A DNA stretch of 64,000 nucleotides from Amoebophrya sp. A120 (lineage: Eukaryota > Sar > Dinophyceae > Syndiniales > Amoebophryaceae). The notes beneath the pieces were generated by a model. It worked only from the letters and a program-made list of their open reading frames with translations, had not been told where the DNA came from and ran no database searches. This document shows positions 57,301 through 64,000 of the stretch, piece after piece; the stretch's first letter is position 1, and each line of letters begins with the position of its first letter. Made by a program: the position numbers and the translations under genes. Location of the stretch: contig CAJINV010000006.1 in the NCBI GenBank assembly GCA_905178155.1, forward strand, positions 4,579,795 to 4,643,794. Direction: 5' to 3'.

Positions 57301-60300
57301 TCACAAGTTACACTGTTCGTCCAGACCCAGACATATTTGCAATTCATATCTGGTGAACAACAACAACCTCCGACTTTGTCTCTACAACAATTTCGGGAGA
57401 TCATCACCCAGAGCAACACGGCCAGATTCGAGTGGAAGAATGTACTGAGCAGCGGGGACGCGGGCTCGCGCAGTAATGAGGATAATAAGGACCACTACAG
57501 CGCCAGCCCCAGCGTTCCAATGTCCCGCACGGAATCTTCTGATGAATCCGAAGAGGAACAACCCGAACCAGCACGGCATGTGGCTGCAGCTAGTACAAGT
57601 AACGCCGTCTCCAGTTTTAGTGTAGTTTCCGCCGCCTCCAAGCCGCTTGACGAAGAGGGAAAACAAGCATCAGCAGGAGCTGCAAGTAGTCCAAAGAAGA
57701 GTAAGCAGGTAAAGAACCTGAATGCAAGAAATCCTGTCCAACTGAAAGCGTACCACAAGAAAACCCGGACGCTGGTTCGCGAAATCCAGGAGCTCTTGGA
57801 GCACGCCCAGTACTCTACCACCGGGTTTGACCTGCTTGGGGAAAACTCGCTCCTGTTCGACATCTACGAATCCGAAGAAACGAAGCTGACCGAACACCAG
57901 TTTTGCCAGGGGCTCGACACAGCCCTGAGCTCCGAGCACAGTCGCGGGATTTTGAAATGTCAAAATTACGTATCAACTGCAAAAATGTCTGGGTCTGGAA
58001 GAGTCGGGGCCTGTCATGCACATTTTGCATGACCCGTGAGGTCTGTGATGCTGGTGCTAGCAACACAGATTTTTTGAGAGCCTCTTGATGCTAATTACGC
58101 ATGAGAAACGCCCTCTCCGCGTGCCAAGAACTGAGTCCTCTTGCTGCTCATGCAACACAGATATTTTTGGAATCCGCAGACAGCATTACAAGTTCCACTC
58201 TTCCGGACCCAGACATATTTGCAATCCATATTACGTCGTGCGAGCGCTGAAGCAGAAGTTTATCGTGGAGGGGAATGGGATATCCTGTGCAAAAGTATCG
58301 TACTCGTACTAATTGCAGTCATGCATTACAAATCTCGTTGCCGAGGCAAATCAGCATGACAGATTGCATTTGGCATGCTGAGGGAATTTGTCATGCAATT
58401 ACTATATATTATATTCATGCGAAAAAAGAGGTAGACAGAGGGTAAACAAGAGGTGGCCGAGAGGTCAAAAAGAGGTCAAAAGAGGTAAAAAAGAGGTCGA
58501 CAGAGGTGGAGAGGTGGCGCGGGACCCCTTTCGAGAGGGCCGGCGAGAGGGTGCGCGAGTATAGCCCGCCGAAGGACCCACCCTAAGGCGGCGCCTAAGT
58601 GCCTCAGAGGGTGCAGAGAGGTCAAAAAGAGGGGGCGCGAGAGTTCGACAGAGGTGGCGAGAGGTGGCGCGAATAAGGGGCGACCTCTCGCGGACCCTCT
58701 TGGCCACCTCTCGGCCACCTCTGTCGACCTCTACCCGCGAGTATAGCCGGATTATTAGCGGGGACCCCCAAAAGAGGCCAAAAAGAGGGTCTGCGAGAGG
58801 TCTGCGAGAGGGTAAAACACAAAGAAGCGGGCGCGAATCCGCATGGCACTACCCATATTTGGCACTGCAGGCCATTCGCGGAGCTGTTTTGTTCGGCGCC
58901 TTTCCGCGCCACCCTCTCGCGCCACCCTCTCGCGCACCCTCTCGCGCCACCCTCTCGCGCTACCCTCCCCCGCCGGGCGGTTTCTGTTCGCCCCCGGTGG
59001 TCTTTGCAGCTGCTCCCTGCGCAGAGCGCCCACAGGCGCGGGAAGCGCGCAAGTGGTCCTGCGGGTTGGCGCGGCGCAATGTGTTTCGTTGTGCATAGGC
59101 CCGCGGGGTTGTGGTCCTATCGGCAAACAGTCTTGCCCCGACCCAACAGCCTTGCGCTCCGGCGGCAGCCGGAGCATGGCTGGTTTGTACTAGTACGATA
59201 CTTTTGCAGTTCATATGGGAAATTTGAGAAACTCTCCAACTCAATCCGGGAGTTGAAACAGGGGTTTGGAGCGCTGGATAGAATTGCCGGCGATAAAAAT
59301 GTGAAGATTGCTGATTCGCACGGAGGTTCTGGCGATGGTCCTGATGACAATGATGATGGGAAGCACAACGGCGGTCATTCTAGTTTTGGTTTATCAAATG
59401 GAGAAAGAACAGCGGGTCCAGCGAACCTCCATCTGCACGACCGTGCGACGACGGAGCGCCCCGAAGGTCAGTGTGATGTGTTAGCCGGAAAGGAACAGAC
59501 AACATGTGAAAATAAGCAGCTAAGGCCCGCCGCCTCCAAGAACAGTGCCGCACCTGGACACTCAACCTCTCATCACGCAGCAGTTCCGGTTCCGGCAGGA
59601 GGTCCAAGCAGTACCACCACACCAACTTCCGTAATGTTTGCAAACAAGAACAACTTCTGCGAGCATCCCTCACTGGAGCAGCCGAGTTGGCCGTTGTTTC
59701 GCGAAGGCTCGTCCAGCAGTACCTCCTGCAGCACCTCTGCGACGAAGACAGGAGCACTGGTTTCGCCGCGACCCCCCATGCTCCCCCCGCCGAGCTGCTT
59801 GCAGGCGCAACAAGCCAATTATCCCACCACATTAGGCACTGCGACCGCCGCGGGTTTCGTCCCACCACAACTTCCAACGGTGCAGCAGCACATCGTTCCT
59901 GGTGGGCCTTTTATTGCAACACAAATCACGACTTCAGCGACGACCAGTTCTAGCTCGTCGAGTTTCCAACAAGTATCCTCGCAGGCCGTGTCGTTCTCCA
60001 ATCAGTCTTCGAATCCGAACAACATGGACCGATCCTCCTCGGAACCCGTCAGTTTGCACAGTTACAGCCACACCGTGTCACTTTCCGGGGCTTCTAACTC
60101 GATCGTGACAGTACCGACGCCATCAAATGTAAAGATGTCTGGGTCTGGAAGCTTGCCAGGTTTGTCATGCATATTATGGAAGACTCATGATGTCTGTGAT
60201 GCATGCTCTAGCATGACAGATTTTTAGAGGCCTTTGTGATGCCTCTACCGCATGAGAAATGCCCTCTCCGGGTAGCACAACCACAAACTGGAGCTCTGTT

Positions 60301-62512
60301 GCCGGTCATACAATGCAAATTTCTTTAGAATCCAGAGACAGCATCACAAGTTTAGAATCTTCCAGACCCAGACATTTTTGCATTTGATAGACGCCAGCGA
60401 CTGGCAGTCCAACTGTGGGGTTCAATACTGTTTTTCACGGTGGTATCGCAAGAAAAAACTGTTTCACTGTAAACCTGTAATGCAGAAAATGCATGACTGA
60501 AGTGTTTGTCTTGCTACACATGCAAGACAAGTGATTTTTAGCGGTGTGTTCGCTTCGGCTCCTCGCATGGCAAGTTTTCTTTGTAATGTGTAGCGAACTT
60601 GTAATGCAAAACTTGCAAAATCCTTCCAGCGAAACAGTTTTTTCTTGCGATAGGTGGCGCGGGGGCGCCAGCAGCCAGCACGCTTGTTTTATCGTCGCAC
60701 CAAGTAGAACATCTTGCGACGGGACCAAATAGCTACGCTAACGCCAGCGCCTTGTCAGGAGTTGCAGAACAAGGTCACTCGTCCTCGTGCGGCACTGCAC
60801 GTCAAAGCGGAGGCAGTACTACTGCTATCGGGTTCTTTAATATCCAAGGAAAAAACTGTGTTGGTGTAAGTCTTTTGGGAAAACTGCATCACAAGTTTGT
60901 CTGCCACGACAGGAAAAACTTGTTATGCGCAGATAGGAAGGGAAAACACAGAGAAAGCGAGCCGATAATGCATGTCGAGCATGATAAAGATAAGTGTGAC
61001 TGTTTTGCATTTTCTGCATCACAGATTTACTTTTACACTTACAAACACAGTTTTTTTCTTGCATATTTGAAGCAGTCCCACCCCCGCCTCCTCGTCCCGA
61101 ACGGGCGGACTCGTTGGTCGTTATGGGGACAACTGCGGGTCCTACTTCTGCAAATGCTAATCGGTTGTGCCACGACCTGCCAGGCACGATCCCCTCGCCG
61201 CCAGGAAATACCAGTTCCTCTGACGCGGCTAGTACAACACAGGATCTTCTTGAACCTCACATGCACAACAACAATCCGCCAGCGTTGCTGTTCCCGACCA
61301 TACCGGCGTGCCCGTCCCAGCCGCACGTCGTGATTGCAGGAGCTGCCCAAGAACAGCAAGAATTGAGAGCAGAAACAACAGCTCCATCAGGCGGAGATGA
61401 GCTTGTCGTGGTACACGATATGCCAGGCGGGTATTCGGCGATCACCTCTCCTTCCATCACCAACGCGGGAGGACATCAACTCGAGGACCACGATCCTTTT
61501 CTAGACGCGTGCTTCTATCCGGAATACAGTGTGACTGTTAACGGGGAAGACGCGGACTGTAGCGCGAGCACCAGTTACTACAATGAAAAATGCCCTCACC
61601 CCGGAATTTGCAACAGTTTGTCATGCGAAGTTTCCAAATGAAAGGTTTTTGTCTTGCATAAAAGGGCTGTGAGCCTCTCTGATGCAGAATCTAGGTGCGC
61701 AAGAAGGTGTCTTGTCCAACAGCAACCGGATCTGTTAAACAGATCCGGTTGCTGTTGGGCTCCTTTGCAACACAAATTTAAGCTCTTCAGCATCGAAAAT
61801 TTGTGAAGCTGAGATACGCATGACGGGGAATCATGTTTATGTTTCCATTGGAAAGGTTTGCCTTTGCACAACAAATGCTGCCAAGTTCCGGTGTGGGGGC
61901 ATTTTTCATTGTAAGACCAGTGTTGGTGGCGGTGGTCCTGCTCGCCCAGCGCAATCGCCGATAACTACGCTTGTCGCGGCTAATGCGGATCATAATGGAG
62001 AGGACCGTGCAGCAGGAGCGTCATCGTCAACATCCTGCGAATCTTCGTCAGACGACGCGGACGAGGAGTCGTTCCGCGCTTGTTCCGACGGAGAGCAAGA
62101 AGTAGGTGAAGAAGATACAACCCCCAGCAGCTCCGTCTGTACTAGTCGTCTTTCCTGCGACGTCGATGATGATACTGTATCATCTTGTTCGGGAGAGGAA
62201 GATCAAGATGCTTCGTCCGACTACACCGGAACATCTTCTAGTAGCCCGTGCAACAACTCCCCTACGTCTGACGCAAGAGGACCATGGTCGTCGGATTTTT
62301 CTCCTAATGTGGGAAAGCTGGCAGTCGCAGGGGACGATGTCGACGGAGATGAATCTGTGGATAATGTGGAAGATGCAGGAGCGGATGTTTCTCATGCGGA
62401 AATGGAAGATGAAGAACAATTTTTACAACAACAGCGAGAACAGAGGGACGAGGCGTTTGTGAAAATGTTGAAAAAGGTGATGCAAAAGGCGCTCGAAGAT
62501 GAGGTGCAATAA
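48332..62512 (+). CDS. Single-domain voltage-gated cation (Na+/Ca2+-type) channel with ~1,000-residue S2-S3 insert
   Basis: About 2,760 residues in ~24 exons; the frame was followed through 21 introners and one clear GT-AG intron. S1 is at ~348-366 (LLPGLIFLNMLVLGIETD), matching the LIxxNxxVLGxET pattern of voltage-gated channels. S2 is at ~385-399 (VFFFLAFSFELYLRL). An insert of about 1,000 Ser/Arg/Asn/Glu-rich residues follows. S3 is at ~1417-1440 (YWVLFDLSIILAAGLELVL). S4 is at ~1451-1475, with basic residues at every third position (R1453, R1459, R1465, R1468, K1471) but E and S replacing two of them. S5 is at ~1485-1515. The pore helix and filter are LFVVFTLEEWP, like the TLESW filter of bacterial NaChBac-type and Ca-type channels and unlike the GYG of K channels. 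S6 is at ~1577-1602 (FIMVTNFIVFSLVIAMALQ). With one 6-helix domain it should act as a tetramer in a membrane. The C-terminal ~1,150 residues are low-complexity with acidic patches. One junction (54762-55063) is ambiguous. Confidence 0.8.
48773..49034. mobile_element. Introner, family B
   Basis: TATCAAGTGTAAAAATGTCT left, AGACATTTTTACATTTGATA right. Flanks GTCAT/ATCAT. Joins SAGH to AGGT. Confidence 0.86.
49083..49241. mobile_element. Introner, family A
   Basis: TATGCGTTGCAAAAGTATCG left, right end CGCGCAGTTCATA with extra pyrimidines. Exact flank AGTAC. Joins AASV to LPPP; the alternative frame downstream stops after the next introner. Confidence 0.84.
49406..49681. mobile_element. Introner, family B
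   Basis: Left inner repeat TAGTCTGGGTCTGGAAGG, right CTTCCTGACCCAGACATA. Exact flank GTGGT. Joins TSMW to YHSE. Confidence 0.86.
50112..50269. mobile_element. Introner, family A
   Basis: Left end TATTCTCTGCAAAACTATCG is slightly diverged; right CGATACTTTTGCCATGCATA. Exact flank TGATT. It splits S1: joins PGLI to FLNM. Confidence 0.87.
50359..50531. mobile_element. Introner, family A
   Basis: TATGAATTGCGAATAGAAGT left, CTTTTCCAGTGCATA right. Exact flank TAGAG. Lies just before S2: joins YSLE to VFFF. Confidence 0.85.
50773..51045. mobile_element. Introner, family B
   Basis: TATGCATTTTTGCAAATATG left with TGGGTCTAGAAG; right CCAGACCCAGACATG. Exact flank GGCTT. Joins TRG to LQSS. Confidence 0.85.
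51371..51578 (+). other. Canonical GT-AG spliceosomal intron (208 bp)
   Basis: Donor AAG|GTAAATTG and acceptor ACATACAG|GCCC. Splicing gives FMAE-G-PEDELYQPDLPGQSP and continues in frame into MNSSDII. No TIR or 5-bp repeat flanks it. It shows that ordinary introns and introners coexist in one transcript. Confidence 0.75.
51936..52173. mobile_element. Introner, singleton family F
   Basis: TIR TATGGCGTTCTCAACTGTTA against AACGTTTGAGAACGCCATA, with TGTAACAGTTGAGAATGT inside. Exact flank CGACG. Joins DHRD to VGAT. Confidence 0.85.
52446..52707. mobile_element. Introner, family B
   Basis: TATCAAATGTAGAAATGTCT left, AGACATTTTTACAGTTGATA right. Exact flank AGATG. Joins NLED to EEEE. Nearly identical inside to the copy at 11203. 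Confidence 0.87.
53480..53631. mobile_element. Introner, family A
   Basis: TATGAAATGCAAAAGCCTCG left, CGATGCTTTTGCACAGGATA right. Exact flank CCCGA. Joins QISR to RITT. Confidence 0.86.
53704..53858. mobile_element. Introner, family A
   Basis: TATGAACTGCAAAAGTAATG left, CGATGCTTTTGCAGTGCATA right. Flanks GTCAA/GCTAA, diverged. Leaves a 67-bp exon; joins MRKS to ILPA. Confidence 0.82.
54574..54720. mobile_element. Introner, family A
   Basis: TATGCATTGCAAAAGTATCC left, CGATACTTTTGCACAGGATA right. Exact flank AGTGC. Joins FTQC to SSLA. Confidence 0.87.
54762..55062. other. Ambiguous intron (GT-AG or decayed introner)
   Basis: Model 1: GT-AG intron 54762-54970 (AAG|GTGAGC; GGCTGCAG|AATG), 209 bp, phase-consistent. 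Model 2: a decayed introner from TATCAAAACG (54804) to CGAAAACGTA (55057), with flanks CCCCG/CCTTG and typical introner interior (CATGACAAACC, CATGCAACACAG). It misses the downstream frame by one base unless a homopolymer error is assumed. The protein changes by ~16 residues between models. Confidence 0.5.
55314..55480. mobile_element. Introner, family C
   Basis: TATCTAACAAAAAAGTGTTA left, GACGCTTTCTCTTGCGATA right. Exact flank AAAGA. Joins FFEK to KKGN. Confidence 0.86.
55545..55792. mobile_element. Introner, family B
   Basis: TATCAAATGCAAATATGTCT left, AGACATATTTGCAATGGATA right. Exact flank TTTTC. It interrupts S3: joins WVLF to DLSI. Confidence 0.9.
56288..56442. mobile_element. Introner, family D
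   Basis: TATCCACAGCACATTTCCTG left, AAATTTGTGTTGCATA right. Flanks GGTCA/GTTCA. It interrupts S6: joins FIMV to TNFI. Confidence 0.87.
57076..57348. mobile_element. Introner, family B
   Basis: TATCAAATGCAAATATGTCT left, AGACATATTTGCAATTCATA right. Exact flank TCTGG. Joins TTSG to EQQQ. Confidence 0.88.
57971..58230. mobile_element. Introner, family B
   Basis: TATCAACTGCAAAAATGTCT left, AGACATATTTGCAATCCATA right. Exact flank TTACG. Joins CQNY to VVRA. Confidence 0.88.
58281..59215. mobile_element. Introner, family A, split by a ~780-bp insertion
   Basis: Left ~120 bp and right ~30 bp are a normal family A introner with exact flank TGGGA. Between about 58405 and 59187 sits an insertion rich in GAGAGGTGG/CCACCTCTC repeats and GC-rich sequence. 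Exons still join EGNG to KFEK in frame. Confidence 0.84.
58435..58965. repeat. GAGAGGTGGCGCG / CGCGCCACCCTCT repeat arrays
   Basis: The first half holds many GAGGTNNNAGAGG units on the + strand; 58905-58965 holds tandem 13-14-bp CGCGCCACCCTCT units, the opposite polarity. Together they could fold into a long imperfect stem. They lie inside the insertion that splits the introner at 58281. Confidence 0.7.
60121..60389. mobile_element. Introner, family B
   Basis: CATCAAATGTAAAGATGTCT left (first base C instead of T), AGACATTTTTGCATTTGATA right. Exact flank GACGC. Joins VPT to PATG. Confidence 0.86.
60444..60652. mobile_element. Introner, family C
   Basis: Perfect TIR TATCGCAAGAAAAAACTGTT continuing TC, complemented at the right end. 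Exact flank GGTGG. Joins VFHG to GAGA. One of the best preserved ends in the window. Confidence 0.9.
60841..61065. mobile_element. Introner, family C
   Basis: TATCCAAGGAAAAAACTGTG left, ACAGTTTTTTTCTTGCATA right. Flanks TTTAA/TTTGA. Joins IGFF to KAVP. Confidence 0.84.
61579..61913. mobile_element. Introner, singleton family I
   Basis: TIR of about 32 bp, TACAATGAAAAATGCCC then CACCCCGGAATTTG, complemented at the right end with three mismatches. The ends are TAC/GTA instead of TAT/ATA and the 5-bp flanks differ (GTTAC/AGACC), yet the TAT...ATA+5 rule still gives STSY to SVGG in frame. Confidence 0.82.
61716..61758. repeat. 43-bp perfect palindrome inside an introner
   Basis: CCAACAGCAACCGGATCTGT and one further T form a 21-base arm, with a 1-base centre, followed by its exact complement. 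It sits in the middle of the family I introner and would form a very stable hairpin in RNA or a cruciform in DNA. Confidence 0.9.
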
Positions 62513-64000
62513 AACTAGGAAGCCTTCTACAAGTAGCACGAGCGCGACAGGATAACGATAAGTGCAAGCTTCCTCTGTGCCTGTCCTATCCTCGTAAGTA
62601 GGTCGTTGTGTGCAGGAAACAGAAACTACTGTTGCAGCACTGTGGTGAGAAACGAAGTTATCCTCTACTGGGTCTGTCTCTGTCCTACTAAAGGCGAAGC
62701 TGGAGAATCAATTATCTTTTTTTAATGCGAAAAGGAAAATTCTCTCCGTTCGAACAATCCAAGTTCGAGCTGGTAGTTCAAAGTACTAGTTTGAGTTTCT
62801 TCCGTGATGTTTTTTTATCGAGTTCATCACTTACACTTTCATTTAGATGACTTTTATCGCAAGAATTGCGATTCATCCTTTCATTGAGCAAGTCTGTCGT
62901 GCTAAAAATTGTATGACCAGAATAAAGAGTAAGAGTCGGTACGCAAGTCAAGTATTTCATCTAAACAAGCAAGAGCACGAGCCCACGTTAGCGCATTGAT
63001 GATGTACAGAGTTTTAGCTTTTACGTTGGCAGAGCCATTCATTTCTAATTCGATTTTTGGAATCCGCATCCAGTTCTGGACGTTGTTACACTTTTTTTTC
63101 AAACGCCGAAGATCGGCTTTCGACGTACTTGCATGTATGGACCATGACGACCAACCGCGACCACGTCCACGTTTCAACAACTGTATATATGAGGATGAGC
63201 ATTGACGTGACATGCGATTATATCACGGCGGATTTCTTCGTCTTTGACTTTGTAATATCGAAGCCAACATTTCGCACTGCTTGGCTCCATTTTGACTACA
63301 ACACCATAACAAAAGAGATTAAACTTCAACACCGGACGAGCGGCGGTAATTGTATGACGTTCAGAAGTAGATTCCTCAATACGACCCACCTACCCTTCTT
63401 GGGTGGAGCCGTGTTCGTAACGATTTTAGCAGTTTTTACAATGGAGCGGCCCGTTGTTGTTCTGAGTTCTGACAGTTGTTCGTGACATGAGACCAACTAG
63501 TGTTTATTACACCTGTGCGGCGAAAGTGACACCGAAAGCGAAAAGTTGTTTGCAAACGCGAGTATGCAGCTGCGCTGCGCGATCGATCAAAGCCGTTTAT
63601 CTTTATGCCTTCGCTTTTATTTCGTGGCAGCCTCGTCGTAATTATCGCTCCTCGTCGTCGCAATTATTCGTCGTCGGAATCCGAATCGTTTCATTCCTGT
63701 TGGGTTGATATGTTTTTCTTTGTCGCATTCGCTTTCGAGCAGTCGATACGCTGCGTTTATAAATTCTGAAAAACTTCTACTCAGTCGTCGATCTGTTATT
63801 GAATAGGCTGACAGCAGCTGCACATGATCAAGACACCTGTTCATGGAAGAAGATGCATGTCGAGGACCACATTCACCCGCCCACAAAAATTGTCCACAAC
63901 TCCAGGAGTATAATCGGTGAAGAACGACGAGTTGAAAGCGCACCGCAAGTAGCTTTTCGTCCGAGTTCGCGAGGGACGCGTTTTATTCTTGCGGAGGACG
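62513..64000. other. Intergenic, no gene recognised
   Basis: AT-rich, with small overlapping open frames on both strands (longest about 142 codons, 63057-63485) that lack domain, intron or composition support. No RNA gene or repeat is recognised up to the window edge. Confidence 0.55.

Noticed and set aside
63057-63485. 142-codon + frame near the right edge
   Set aside because: No compositional or structural support, overlapped by other frames on both strands, and unlike the proteins encoded elsewhere in the window.
1-64000. Transfer RNA or ribosomal RNA genes
   Set aside because: I looked for cloverleaf-like and rRNA-conserved stretches and found none I could support by eye; a covariance-model search would be decisive.

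Overview
Nuclear DNA of a protist. The sequence shows large multi-exon genes, all on the + strand, coding for long Ser/Thr/Ala/Gly/Asn/Lys-rich proteins and cut by dozens of short intron-like insertions. I infer a syndinialean dinoflagellate parasite close to Amoebophrya, because that lineage is known for invasive, non-canonical 'introner' introns with terminal inverted repeats (TIRs) and target-site duplications (TSDs). No gene here names the species, so this is inference.

The organising principle is an intron rule I could follow by hand. I count 49 insertions that begin 5'-TATS and end SATA-3' (a few degenerate), carry TIRs, and are flanked by 5-bp direct repeats (36 of 49 exact, most of the rest one or two mismatches). 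Removing TAT...ATA plus the following 5 nt restores one reading frame at every one of the 49 junctions. The elements fall into families by inner TIR: A (AAAAGTATCGTACT), B (ATGTCTGGGTCTGG), C (A-rich end then GTGTTAACGTTA-like), D (TATCCACAG...), E (TATGGAAGCGTCAGG...) and singletons F to I. Two or three ordinary GT-AG introns coexist with them.

Layout: 1-2727, tandem repeats and a possible 67-residue gene with a GT-AG intron. 2728-7443, a type I membrane protein with a duplicated Cys-rich ectodomain (4 introners). 7444-9557, intergenic or 5' UTR with a ~0.9-kb repeat element inside a 40-bp direct duplication. 9558-15829, a disordered/coiled-coil protein (6 introners). 15830-18370, GC-rich intergenic. 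18371-24529, a coiled-coil protein (8 introners, one 1.14 kb long). 24530-27245, GC-rich intergenic. 27246-42053, two adjoining models that are probably one gene, ending in a 6.1-kb composite intron that holds six copies of a short exon segment, a hairpin satellite and a second copy of the 0.9-1-kb repeat element. 42054-44726, GC-rich intergenic. 44727-47594, an intron-free membrane protein. 48332-62512, a single-domain voltage-gated cation channel of about 2,760 residues with a ~1,000-residue insert between S2 and S3 and 21 clear introners. 62513-64000, nothing recognised.

The genes do not form an obvious pathway. The shared theme is same-strand order and extreme introner load. Two introners have themselves been invaded by GC-rich sequence yet keep intact ends, which suggests that the paired ends, not the length, define these introns.
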